From NCBI RefSeq assembly GCF_003315135.1, contig NZ_QNRK01000033.1, positions 16,167 to 80,166 on the forward strand: 64,000 bases of DNA, read 5' to 3'. The position numbers were made by a program, and so were the translations under genes. Under the pieces are notes generated by a model. That model was not told the DNA's origin. It did not search any database and saw only the letters and a program-made list of their open reading frames with translations. This stretch comes from Roseiarcus fermentans (GTDB taxonomy: Bacteria; Pseudomonadota; Alphaproteobacteria; Rhizobiales; Beijerinckiaceae). Shown here piece by piece: positions 52,561 through 61,252 of the stretch (within the stretch, counting starts at the first letter, position 1; the number at the start of each line of letters is the position of its first letter).

Positions 52561-54713
52561 GTCGGTTCTCCGGTTCTGGCTGTCTCGAACTTCACCCGCA
52601 GCGCCTTCTCGACCCTGGCGAGGCGGCTCTTCTCGTCCTTGCTCAGCGGGCCCGGGGCGGTGAGGAGTTCACGCAAGGCTTCGAGCGCCGCGTCGGTCTC
52701 GGGCTCGTCCGCGCGCAACAGCTTCGGCAGCGCTTTCACGGCGCGCTCTTCGTCGAGCAGCACGAGCTGGTACTGATCCCGCAGCATGGTCTTGAACTGC
52801 GCGAGCGTCACGCGCCTGTTCACGCGTCGCGAGTCCCGGATGATCTTCAGGAGCCGGAAGCCCCGCTCGTCGAGTGAGCCGTCCGGCTTGCGGACGTAGA
52901 TCAGCGCACGCAGCGCGCCCTCGTCCGCCCCGCCGGTCTCGAACCGATGCTCCAGCGACGACCGCAACTCCGCCGCCGCCCGCTCCCGTTCCACGTCGCG
53001 CTCGATATGGCGCCGGGGCGCGGCCGGTTCGGCGTTCAGGCCCGCGACGGCCTGCACGACGGGGGAACCGTACACGTTGAGGAAGTTCGCTTCGGTCAGC
53101 GCGTCGCGAACCTCGCCCATGGTCCGCAGCGCGGTGGTGATCAGGTCCGATCCCGTCTTCTCGAGCGCGAGCAACGGATTGTCGGGCCTGACCGGTGTCC
53201 GGCGCTCGCGGGCCTGCGCCGCCATCGCCTTGACCGGCGCCATCAGCGGGTTCCTGTCCGAAAATGCCCGGAACCGCAGGCGGTGCGGGTGCCATTCGCG
53301 CATGGCCTCGGCCATCGGCGGGGTCACCGCCGCGCGGATCCACGGCTCGGCGAAGGTCCGGTAGAGGCTCAGATTCATCTCGGAGATCCGGGCGACCGCG
53401 GCGAACCGCCAGTCGTCGTCCGGACTGTTGACGCCGAAGGCGCGGATGTCGCCGAGCGTGCGCTTCACGAGGCGGAAGACGTAGTTCCCGTCGACGAGCT
53501 CGCGGTTCTGCGTGGTCTCGTCCGCTTCGGTGATGATCGCCTCGTAAAGGCCCGGCGGCGCGGCTTCGATCATCTCCATGCAGGAGACGAACTCCCGATA
53601 CTCCTTCGACGCGATCTGGCCCGAGACGAAGATCCCGAGGTGTCCGATGCTCTGGTGGAGCGAGTAAACGATCGTCTGCCCCTCCGCGACGATCTCGTCG
53701 ACGCTGTCGTAGAGGTCGAGGATCCAGTCCAGCGCCTGCTGGGGCGGGCTGATGTTGTCGCCCTGCGAGCAGAACACGAGGATCGGCGACTTGATGTTCC
53801 TGAGGTCGACGCGGACGCCGTCGGAGGTGCGGACCTGCCCGGTCGACAGCTTGTTTCCGATGAACAGATTGTCGACGATCCACTGGATCTCGCCGGCGTT
53901 GAGGAGAACCGGGCTGCCCCACCAGGTCTCGAAGGACAGGAAGCGGTCCGTCTCCGCGTCGACGTTGGCGTAGACGTTGTACTGCTTGTTCCAGAAGGTG
54001 TTGGCGGGATTGGCGAGCTCGAAATTGGCGATCAGGCTCGCCCCGTCGAACTTGCCGGCGCCGAGGTCGCCGGATAGCGCGGTGACCCAGGAGCCGCCGA
54101 GTACGCCGCCGAGATAGCGCATCGGATTCTTGCCGCGCACCCCGGCCCAGTACGATACGGGCGATCCGACGATCACGAGAGGCCCCATCAGGTCCGGCGC
54201 GATGGCCGCCGTCATCAGCGTCTGCCAGCCGGCCTGGCAATTGGCGATGACGATCGGCTTTCCCTCGGCGCCCGCGTGGCGACGCGCCGCCTCGGCGACG
54301 AACGCCGCCTCGGCGCGGCAGACGTCCTCGATCGTCTGGCCCGGCATCGGATTGGGCGAGAAGCCGACGAAGTAGCAGGGGTGGCCGGCGCGCATCGCGA
54401 CGCCGATCTCGCTGTCGGGCTTCATGCCGCCGATGCCCGGCCCATGGCCCGCGCGCGGATCGACCACCACCACCGGCGGCTTCGTCGGATCGACCTCGAC
54501 GCCCTCGGGCGGAAGGATCCGCACGAGACCGTAATTGACGGGTCGCGGCAGCGTCCGTCCGTCGATCACGAGCTCGCTCGGGAAGTTCAGGACGTTGGGA
54601 ACCTCCTTCGCCGCCTGCGCGAGATGGATGTTGCCCCGCTCGTTCAGGGCCTCGAGGAACAGCAAGCTGCGCTGCCAGGCGTCGGCAAAATATTCCGAAG
54701 CGAATGCGAACAT
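52557..54713 (-). CDS. DUF3141 alpha/beta-hydrolase-like protein
   Basis: This 718-residue protein of the DUF3141 family is distantly related to polyhydroxyalkanoate synthases. Residues about 1-420 form the alpha/beta-hydrolase part: VVVVDPRAGHGPGIGGMKPDSEIGVAMRAGHPCYFVGFSPNP, then VIANCQAGWQTLMTAA with a cysteine in the nucleophile elbow position as in PhaC, LVFCSQGDNISPPQQALDWI with the acid, and SLHQSIGHLGIFVSG with the histidine. The C-terminal 250 residues are helical and charged. It precedes pta with an ATGA overlap, a conserved pairing in alphaproteobacteria. A role in acyl-CoA/PHA or low-oxygen carbon metabolism is presumed but not known. Confidence 0.86.
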   Translation of the reverse strand: MFAFASEYFADAWQRSLLFLEALNERGNIHLAQAAKEVPNVLNFPSELVIDGRTLPRPVNYGLVRILPPEGVEVDPTKPPVVVVDPRAGHGPGIGGMKPDSEIGVAMRAGHPCYFVGFSPNPMPGQTIEDVCRAEAAFVAEAARRHAGAEGKPIVIANCQAGWQTLMTAAIAPDLMGPLVIVGSPVSYWAGVRGKNPMRYLGGVLGGSWVTALSGDLGAGKFDGASLIANFELANPANTFWNKQYNVYANVDAETDRFLSFETWWGSPVLLNAGEIQWIVDNLFIGNKLSTGQVRTSDGVRVDLRNIKSPILVFCSQGDNISPPQQALDWILDLYDSVDEIVAEGQTIVYSLHQSIGHLGIFVSGQIASKEYREFVSCMEMIEAAPPGLYEAIITEADETTQNRELVDGNYVFRLVKRTLGDIRAFGVNSPDDDWRFAAVARISEMNLSLYRTFAEPWIRAAVTPPMAEAMREWHPHRLRFRAFSDRNPLMAPVKAMAAQARERRTPVRPDNPLLALEKTGSDLITTALRTMGEVRDALTEANFLNVYGSPVVQAVAGLNAEPAAPRRHIERDVERERAAAELRSSLEHRFETGGADEGALRALIYVRKPDGSLDERGFRLLKIIRDSRRVNRRVTLAQFKTMLRDQYQLVLLDEERAVKALPKLLRADEPETDAALEALRELLTAPGPLSKDEKSRLARVEKALRVKFETARTGEPT

Positions 54714-54777
54714 CGTCGTCTCCTGCTGCCCATACGTTGCGCGCCCGATCGGGGGGCGCGCGGAAGGTCGGGTGCGG

Positions 54778-55416
54778 TCATGGTCCGCGTCCTGCGGCGG
54801 CGCCGCGGTTCGGCGCGTGCGAGCCGCTCTCGCCCGGCGCCATGTCGAACACCATGCGCCCCGTGACTCGGCCGGCCTTCAGGTCGGCGAAGACGGCGCT
54901 GACGGACTCGAGCGGCGCCGTCGCGATCTCGGCGTCGAGCTGGCCGCGCGCGGCGAAGCCGATCGCTTCGTCGAGATCGGGACGGCCGCCCACGATCGAC
55001 CCTCGCACCGTGATCCGTTTGAGAACGACGTCGCAGATCGGCGTCGGAAACTCGCCGGGCGGAAGTGCGACCAGCGCGACCGTTCCCTTGCGCCGCGCCA
55101 TCCGCAGCGCCTGCGAGAACGCAGGCGAAGACACGGCGGTCACGAGGACGCCGTGGGCTCCGCCGCCGGTCGCGCCGACGATCTCGAGCGCCGCCTGCGG
55201 CGAACGGGCGTCCACGACGACTTCGGCGCCGGCCTTTCTGGCGAACACCAGCTTGCCGCGGGCGACGTCGAGGGCTGCGACCCGCAGGCCCATCGCCCTG
55301 GCGTACTGAATCGCGATGGGTCCGAGGCCCCCGACGCCGGAAATCGCGGCCCATTCGCCCGGCTTTGTCTCGGTCTCCCTCAAGCCCTTGTAGGTCGTCA
55401 CGCCGGCGCACAGGAT
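54778..55416 (-). pseudogene. N-terminally deleted zinc alcohol dehydrogenase (AdhP-like) remnant
   Basis: From 55416 downward the minus strand reads ILCAGVTTYKGLRETETKPGEWAAISGVGGLGPIAIQYARAMGLRV, the NAD-binding half of an AdhP-type alcohol dehydrogenase, and stays intact to the end. The first 145 or so residues, which carry the catalytic zinc and structural zinc cysteines, are missing. Sequence between 55417 and 55620 contains only scrambled frames and an unrelated-looking ATG (55617, MTATFDTRDV). The retained GVGGLG nucleotide motif cannot function as an alcohol dehydrogenase alone. Internal deletion is the simplest explanation. Confidence 0.75.
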
Positions 55417-55682
55417 GTACGATAGTCGATGCGGACCCCAGACCGTAGTCCGCAGTCGTATCGGCGGACGCGCCCGTCGGGCGCCTCGCCTATCCCCTCG
55501 TATACCCGCCCCTCGAAGCCGAGCTTCGCCGCATGCGCTCACGTCGAGCGCTCCAGAGCCGCAGCGAATCCGCCCTGACGCGGCGCTGACGTCTCTCGTG
55601 TCGAAGGTCGCGGTCATGGTCGAAGCTCCGGCTGTGCGCCGCTGCGCCTTTCGCGCGGGCTGCGGCCTCGCCAAGTTCTCCC

Positions 55683-56831
55683 CTACTGAAGGACGACGAG
55701 CGTGCGGCGGAAGCGCATGGCCGAGAGGGCGAAATAGGCCGCGCTGATGATCGCCATCACGAGGAGCTCGGGCCACACGACGTCGAGCCCGGCCGCCCGG
55801 TAGAGGACCGCCTGCGCGAAGGCGACGAAGTGCGGCGTGGGAAAGATCTGCATTCCGCCCTGCAGCCAGACCGGCATGGTCTCCATCGGCGTCGCGGAGC
55901 CCGAGAGCATTTGCAGAATGACGAGGACGGGGATCACGAGGAGACCGAACTGCCCCATCGAGGTCGTGAACGTGGCGAGCAGAATGCCCAACGACGTCAC
56001 CGAAAACGCGTAGACGAGGGCGCCGGCCATAAACAGGACGAGCGAGCCGGCGATCGGGACCTGGAGCCACACCTGCACGACCAGCCTCACCGACAGATAG
56101 GCCGCAATCAGGATCACGAGCCCGTTGGCGCAGATCTTCGACAGCATGATCTCGCCCGGCGTGACCGGCATCGCGAGCAGGTGTTCGATCGTCCCGTGCT
56201 CGCGCTCGCGGATGAGCGCGGCGCCCGTCAGGATCACCGAAAGCATGGTGATGTTGTTGATGACCTGCATGACGGAGTTGAACCACTCGGACTTGAGGTT
56301 GGGGTTGAACATGACCCGGACGGCGAAGTTGACCGGCTGTATTTCCGCGCCGCTCGGCGTCGTCGGGTTCCCCGCCGCCCGCGTCGCGTAGGTTTGCACC
56401 ACCTGATTGACGATCATCTGCAGGTAGGCCCCGCCGTTTCCGGCCTGCGCGACCGCGGTCGCGTCCATGTTGATCTGGATGGACGGCGTGCGCCGGGAGA
56501 TCACGTCCTGCTCGAATCGGGGCGGGATCTCGATCACGAACACGAAGCGCCCGGCGTCCATAGACGGGCCGATGTCGGCCGCCGAAATCTCCGCCGGCGG
56601 CCGGAACCAGGGCGGAAGGATCGCCTGCCCGATCAGCCGCGAAAGTTCGGAATGGTCCTCGTCCACGATCGCGGTCGACACGTGGTCGACTTCGGTCTTG
56701 GCCCCGGTCGCCACGGCGTAGACCGCGTAGCTGAACGTGTAGGCGGTCAGCGCCAGCAGGATCGGATCGGCGCGGATGCTGTTCAGCTCCTTGAGAACGA
56801 GCGCAAGGACATGAAAGAGCTTCCTGAGCAT
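55683..56831 (-). CDS. ABC-2-type transporter permease, YhhJ-like
   Basis: This 382-residue membrane protein of the YhhJ/YbhR class has an N-terminal membrane helix (LNSIRADPILLALTAYTFSYAVYAV), a large periplasmic domain (residues about 45-180) with VSTAIVDEDHSELSRLIGQAILPPWF and FVFVIEIPPRFEQDVI, and about five further membrane segments. Between them lies the cytoplasmic motif REREHGTIEHLLAMPVTPGEIMLSKI, a hallmark of ABC-2 permeases. The ATG at 56831 is one base beyond the stop codon of the RbbA-like gene. With that fused ATPase/permease and the HlyD-type adaptor it forms an efflux complex for an unknown substrate. The nearby TetR gene is its likely regulator. Confidence 0.88.
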   Translation of the reverse strand: MLRKLFHVLALVLKELNSIRADPILLALTAYTFSYAVYAVATGAKTEVDHVSTAIVDEDHSELSRLIGQAILPPWFRPPAEISAADIGPSMDAGRFVFVIEIPPRFEQDVISRRTPSIQINMDATAVAQAGNGGAYLQMIVNQVVQTYATRAAGNPTTPSGAEIQPVNFAVRVMFNPNLKSEWFNSVMQVINNITMLSVILTGAALIREREHGTIEHLLAMPVTPGEIMLSKICANGLVILIAAYLSVRLVVQVWLQVPIAGSLVLFMAGALVYAFSVTSLGILLATFTTSMGQFGLLVIPVLVILQMLSGSATPMETMPVWLQGGMQIFPTPHFVAFAQAVLYRAAGLDVVWPELLVMAIISAAYFALSAMRFRRTLVVLQ

Positions 56832-56832
56832 G

Positions 56833-59607
56833 TCAGGCCTCCTGCTTGCGCAGCACGAGCGTCGCCAGGCCGATGAACAGGACCGTGAAGCCCGCGAGCG
56901 CCAGGTAGTTGACCCAGAGCTCCGCGAACCCCAGACCCTTGGTGAACGTGCCGATGCTGATCTGCTGGAACCAGGAGGCCGGGAAGGCGAGGCCGATCGC
57001 GCGCCCGGCGCCGGACAGGGACGACACCGGAACGAGCAGTCCGGAGAAGCTCGCCGTGGGAATGAGCGCGATGCAGGTCGTGCCGAAGATCGCGGCGACC
57101 TGCGTGCGCACGAAGGTCGAGACCAGGAGTCCGAATCCGGTCGCCGCACAGACGCAGAGGAATCCGCCCGCGATCAACGCGGCCCAGGAGCCGGTGACCG
57201 GCACGCCGAACACGAACAGCGCCAGGACGACGAGCGTGGCGAAGCTCATGAGGCCGATCGCCACATAGGGGAGCTGCTTTCCGAGCAGGAATTCGAGGCG
57301 CGTCACCGGGGTCGAGCGGAAGTTGGCGATCGAGCCGCTCTCCACCTCCCGCACGACGCCGAGCGCCGTCATGATCGCCGGGATCAGGATCAGCATCACC
57401 ATGATGGTGCTGGGAACCTCGGAATAGATGCTCTTGAACGACTGGTTGTAGCGGTAGCGCTCCTCGATGTTGATCAGCGAGAACGACGATGGTCGTCCTG
57501 TGAGGCGCGCGGACAGATCGGCGAGATAGGCTTGCATCACGCCGCCGAGATAGCTGCGCGTCGTCTCGGCCCGGAACGGCATGTCGCCGCTGATCCAGGC
57601 CCCGATCTCCGGCGTCTGCTGGGTGATGAGGTCGTGGCCGAAGTTGGTCGGGACCTCGAGGGCGAATTTCAACTGGCCGCTCTGCAGGCCGGACACGATC
57701 GCGTCGGCCGCCGCGAGGTCGGGCTTTCGATCGAAATACTTCGGGTTCTGGAAGCTGTCGAGGAGCTGTCGGCTTTCGAGCGATCGATCCTGATCGAACG
57801 CCGCCCACCGCAGATGCTCGACGTCGAACGAGATGCCGTAGCCGATCACGAACATCAAAATGATGGGATTGAGGATGGCGAAGGTGACCCGCACCGGATC
57901 GCGCAGGATCTCTACCGCCTCCCGCCGCGCGTAGGCCCAGAGGCGGGACAAACTGAAGGTGTCGCTCGCCGGCTTCGGCGGCGCGAACGCCTTCGTTTCC
58001 GGCGTCGGCGACGGTTCGGTCGGTTGGTCGCCCTTATGTCCGAGGCCGGCCGCATCCTCGAGGTAGCCGATGAACGCCTCCTCGAGCGACATGGCGTGGC
58101 GGGCTTCGACCAGCGCCTGCGGCGTGTCGGCGGCGAGCACCTTGCCCGCGTGCATGAGCGAGATGCGGTCGCATCGCATCGCCTCGTTCATGAAGTGCGT
58201 GGACAGGAAGATCGTCACCCCGTCGTTGCGGGAAAGATCGATCAGGTATTCCCAGAACTGGTCGCGGGCGACCGGATCGACGCCCGACGTCGGCTCGTCG
58301 AGGATCAGCATCTCGGGGCGATGCTGGATCGCGACCGCCAATTGCAAGCGCTGCCGCATGCCGAGCGGCAGGCTCTCGGGCTCGGCGCCGGCGACTTCGC
58401 GAAGGCCGAAACGGTCCAGCATCTCCTCGACGCGCTTGCTTCGCTCTGCAACGGGGAGGTCGAACAGCTTGGCGTGGAGCTCGAGGTTTCGCCGGACGGA
58501 AAGCTCGCCATAGAGCGAGAAGGCCTGCGACATGTATCCGACCCGCCGCCGCGTCTCCATGTCTCCGCCGCTGACGGGTCGCCCGAACAGCATCGCCCTG
58601 CCTTCGGTCGGCGGCAGAAGGCCGGTCAGCATTTTCATCGTGGTGGACTTGCCGCAGCCGTTCGAGCCGAGGAAACCGAAGATCTCGCCCTTCTCGATCC
58701 GGAAGCTGACGTGATCGACCGCGACGAAGGCGTCGAAGCGCTTGGTGAGCCCGTCGGCTTCGATCGCCGGCGGCCCCTCCTCGCGCTTTCGGGGCGGGAT
58801 TGCGATCGCCTTGTGCCCCTTCCGCTTCTCCTCCGGAAGGAGCGCGATAAACGCCGCCTCGAGGTCACTGGCGCCGGCACGGCTCTTGATCTCGGCGGGC
58901 GAGCCCGTCGCGATCACGCGGCCCGCATCCATGGCCGCGAGCCACGCATACTGGTCCGCTTCCTCCATGTAGGCGGTCGCGACCACCACGCTCATCTGCG
59001 GCCGCCGCGCGCGGATGCGGTCGATCAGCTCCCAGAACTGCCGCCGCGACAACGGGTCCACGCCCGTCGTCGGCTCGTCGAGGATCAGGAGATCCGGATC
59101 GTGGATGAGCGAACAGCACAGCGACAGTTTCTGCTTCATGCCGCCCGAGAGCTTGCCTGCGGGCCGGGCGAGGAAGGGGTCGAGGCCGGTCGAGCGGGTG
59201 AGATCGTCGATACGCGCGCTTCGCTCCGCCTCTCCCTGGCCGAACAGGCGGCCGATGAAGTCGAGGTTCTCGAACACGCTGAGGGTCGGATAGAGGTTGC
59301 GGCCGAGGCCCTGCGGCATGTAGGCGATGCGCGCGAAGCAGCCTTGGCGGAAGCCGGCGTCGCCGAGGTCGCCGCCGAGCGCGCGGACTTCGCCCGACTG
59401 GATTTTTCGCACGCCGGCGATCAGACCGAGCAGAGTCGACTTTCCGACGCCGTCGGGGCCGATCAGCCCGGCCATGCAGCCCGCCGGGACGGCGAGCGTC
59501 ACGGTGTCGAGCGCGACGGTCTTGCCGTAGCGATGGGTCACGCCTTCGAGAGACGCGGCGACGGCGGCAGACTCCAGCCGCCATTCCGTTTTGAGGAGCG
59601 CGGTCAT
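56833..59607 (-). CDS. RbbA/YhiH-type fused ABC transporter (two ATPase domains plus ABC-2 permease)
   Basis: This 924-residue fusion has a first ATPase domain (residues about 10-240: Walker A GPDGVGKSTLLGLIAG, signature LSGGMKQKLSLCC, Walker B LLILDEPTTGVDP). A second follows (residues about 265-500: Walker A GSNGCGKSTTMKMLTG, Walker B MLILDEPTSGVDP, signature changed to LPLGMRQRLQLA). The C-terminal ABC-2 permease (residues about 550-924) has VIGYGISFDVEHL, a periplasmic domain and GVVREVESGSIANFRSTPVTRLEFLLGKQLPYV. The layout is that of Escherichia YhiH/RbbA. It lies between adaptor (11 bp away) and YhhJ-like permease (one base) and so belongs to one efflux operon. Confidence 0.9.
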   Translation of the reverse strand: MTALLKTEWRLESAAVAASLEGVTHRYGKTVALDTVTLAVPAGCMAGLIGPDGVGKSTLLGLIAGVRKIQSGEVRALGGDLGDAGFRQGCFARIAYMPQGLGRNLYPTLSVFENLDFIGRLFGQGEAERSARIDDLTRSTGLDPFLARPAGKLSGGMKQKLSLCCSLIHDPDLLILDEPTTGVDPLSRRQFWELIDRIRARRPQMSVVVATAYMEEADQYAWLAAMDAGRVIATGSPAEIKSRAGASDLEAAFIALLPEEKRKGHKAIAIPPRKREEGPPAIEADGLTKRFDAFVAVDHVSFRIEKGEIFGFLGSNGCGKSTTMKMLTGLLPPTEGRAMLFGRPVSGGDMETRRRVGYMSQAFSLYGELSVRRNLELHAKLFDLPVAERSKRVEEMLDRFGLREVAGAEPESLPLGMRQRLQLAVAIQHRPEMLILDEPTSGVDPVARDQFWEYLIDLSRNDGVTIFLSTHFMNEAMRCDRISLMHAGKVLAADTPQALVEARHAMSLEEAFIGYLEDAAGLGHKGDQPTEPSPTPETKAFAPPKPASDTFSLSRLWAYARREAVEILRDPVRVTFAILNPIILMFVIGYGISFDVEHLRWAAFDQDRSLESRQLLDSFQNPKYFDRKPDLAAADAIVSGLQSGQLKFALEVPTNFGHDLITQQTPEIGAWISGDMPFRAETTRSYLGGVMQAYLADLSARLTGRPSSFSLINIEERYRYNQSFKSIYSEVPSTIMVMLILIPAIMTALGVVREVESGSIANFRSTPVTRLEFLLGKQLPYVAIGLMSFATLVVLALFVFGVPVTGSWAALIAGGFLCVCAATGFGLLVSTFVRTQVAAIFGTTCIALIPTASFSGLLVPVSSLSGAGRAIGLAFPASWFQQISIGTFTKGLGFAELWVNYLALAGFTVLFIGLATLVLRKQEA

Positions 59608-59617
59608 GTTCGGCCGC

Positions 59618-60628
59618 CTACCGGTCGGCCTGCTCGGTCGGCGGCGTCTTGATCGCGAGCTTCGCGGGCCACTGCGCGGCGGGATCGATCCTCACGTAGC
59701 CGACCCCGCGCAAGCCCGCCTTGACCTGGTCTTCAATTCCCTTGAGCAGGTCGAAGGGCGCCTGAAGCTTGACGCGAAAGACGAGTTGCTCGCGCTCCGA
59801 CTGGACCTCGACCGTCTTCGGCGTGAATTGCGATTCGGGCGCGACGAACGAGACGGTGGCGGGAAAGACATATTCCGGCGCCGCGTCCACGACCACGCGC
59901 GCCTCGTCGCCGATCTTGAGCCGCCCGGCCTGCGGCGCCGGAAGGAAGACCGTGGTGTAGACGTCCGCGAGGTCGATGACGGTGGCGATCTTGCCGCCCG
60001 GCGGAACGACCGCCCCCAGCTCGACCAGGCGATACTGGACGCGGCCGCGCACCGGCGAGCGGATCGTCGACTCGTCGACGACCGCTTTCAGTTCCTCGAC
60101 CCGCGCGTCGGCGGTCTTGACGGCCGCACGCGCCTCGTCGACCTGCGATTGCGCCGCCTTCAGCGCCGCCTGGGCGCTCTTGAGCTGCTCCTGACGCAGA
60201 TCGTAGGTCTCGTGCGTGGACCAGCCCTTGTCGACCAGCGTCGCCGTGCGGCGCATCTGTTCGTTAGCGAAGCTCAGCTGCGCCTCGTCGCTCGCGACCG
60301 CCGCCTGGCGCGTGACCAGCGTCTGGCGGGCGAGTTCGGCCGACGCCTCGGCCTGGCGCAGCTGCGCGGCGGTCTCGGAGGTGTCGATCCGGGCGACGAC
60401 CTCGCCCGCCGACACGAGCTCGCCCTCGTGCGGAACGATCTCGATGACGCGCCCGGGAATCTTCGTCGCGATGTCGACTTGCGTCGCCTCGACGCGGCCG
60501 TTGACGCTGACGATCCCGGCCGGCAGTTGCGAGGCGCGATAATCCGTCCAGGCGTAGTAGCCTCCGGCGCCGACTGCAGCCAGGACCGCCGCGGCTCCGA
60601 AGATCAGAACAGGGCGCTTGATCGGCAT
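59618..60628 (-). CDS. HlyD-family efflux periplasmic adaptor (YhiI-like)
   Basis: This 336-residue membrane-fusion protein has an uncleaved N-terminal anchor (VLIFGAAAVLAAVGAGGYYAW), a biotinyl-lipoyl-like half motif (GIVSVNGRVEATQVDIATKIPGRVIEIVPHEGELVSAGEVVARID), a long coiled-coil hairpin (residues about 85-190, rich in Ala, Gln and Glu), and the return half (VVDESTIRSPVRGRVQYRLVELGAVVPPGGKIATVIDLADVYTTVFLP). It links the inner-membrane ABC complex encoded downstream to an outer-membrane channel. It is the first gene of the efflux operon, with a 12-bp inverted repeat about 140-190 bp upstream. Confidence 0.9.
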   Translation of the reverse strand: MPIKRPVLIFGAAAVLAAVGAGGYYAWTDYRASQLPAGIVSVNGRVEATQVDIATKIPGRVIEIVPHEGELVSAGEVVARIDTSETAAQLRQAEASAELARQTLVTRQAAVASDEAQLSFANEQMRRTATLVDKGWSTHETYDLRQEQLKSAQAALKAAQSQVDEARAAVKTADARVEELKAVVDESTIRSPVRGRVQYRLVELGAVVPPGGKIATVIDLADVYTTVFLPAPQAGRLKIGDEARVVVDAAPEYVFPATVSFVAPESQFTPKTVEVQSEREQLVFRVKLQAPFDLLKGIEDQVKAGLRGVGYVRIDPAAQWPAKLAIKTPPTEQADR

Positions 60629-61252
60629 GCCTCGCCTCCCGCGTCGGGACGAAAGCTGGTCGCGCCAATGTCGTCGGCTTGCGACTGAGGTCAGCGTCGA
60701 TCGGCGTGCGTCGTGACGCCGCCGCGGCTGGTCGGGCTTTTCAGCGAACCTGCCGCGGACGGCTGAAGTTCATATTGTTCTCTTACGTCATTTCGACTAT
60801 ATGGTCAATATGAACTTTGGTTCTAACGTACGCCGCATTCGCTCGACAAGGCCGGGGCGTCCGGCGAACATCTGTTTGCTGAAAACCAGAATTCTCGCTA
60901 TCATCGCCCGATGCGAGCGGTCGACGACAGAGGCAGGCTTCGAGACGGCGCGCGCCGTGGTCCGGCGATACCGGCGACAGGAGAGGGGAGATTGGATGAC
61001 CGCCAAATCCGCTCGATGATCGGCGAGAATTCTACCGACTTCGTCCTGACCCCCGGAACAAATTCGGGGTCCAAGACGAGCGGGAGAGGCGGATTGGGCG
61101 TCGCGAAATTCGCGCGGACGGGGTGCAAACCTTTGAAAAGCCTCGTTTCGGAACGGGGATTCGTTCTCGCCGGACCGGGAAGCGGGACGGATCCGCAGCC
61201 TGTTCGCGGGGCAAGGAGTTCGGCCGCCGTACGCCTTCCAGGCTCGAACGGT
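60629..61252. other. Intergenic control region upstream of the efflux operon
   Basis: Between the adaptor and TetR genes (both minus strand) lie 624 bp with no convincing gene. An AT-rich island at 60765-60830 carries a 12-bp perfect inverted repeat (60766-60817). Short open frames (for example 60801-61019) lack ribosome binding sites and family resemblance. Confidence 0.6.
60766..60817. promoter_or_regulatory. 12-bp perfect inverted repeat, probable efflux-operon operator
   Basis: AAGTTCATATTG (60766-60777) and CAATATGAACTT (60806-60817) are perfect inverted repeats 28 bp apart. TTGACC lies on the minus strand at 60803-60808, with TAAGAG 17 bp further, a possible promoter for the adaptor gene between the arms. 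A dimeric repressor such as the nearby TetR protein is the likely ligand. Confidence 0.6.

Noticed and set aside
55417..55682. Possible separate small gene starting MTATFDTRDV at 55617 on the minus strand.
   Set aside because: The sequence degenerates within about 15 residues into arginine-rich frame-shifted sequence and then fuses to the alcohol dehydrogenase remnant; no coherent protein is visible.
60683..60700. TTGCGACTGAGGTCAG considered as an FNR/FixK box upstream of the adaptor gene.
   Set aside because: The spacing and the inner bases do not fit TTGAT-N4-ATCAA.
60801..61019. 72-codon plus-strand open frame beginning in the AT-rich island upstream of the efflux operon.
   Set aside because: It has no ribosome binding site and no recognisable family, and it overlaps the inverted-repeat operator.
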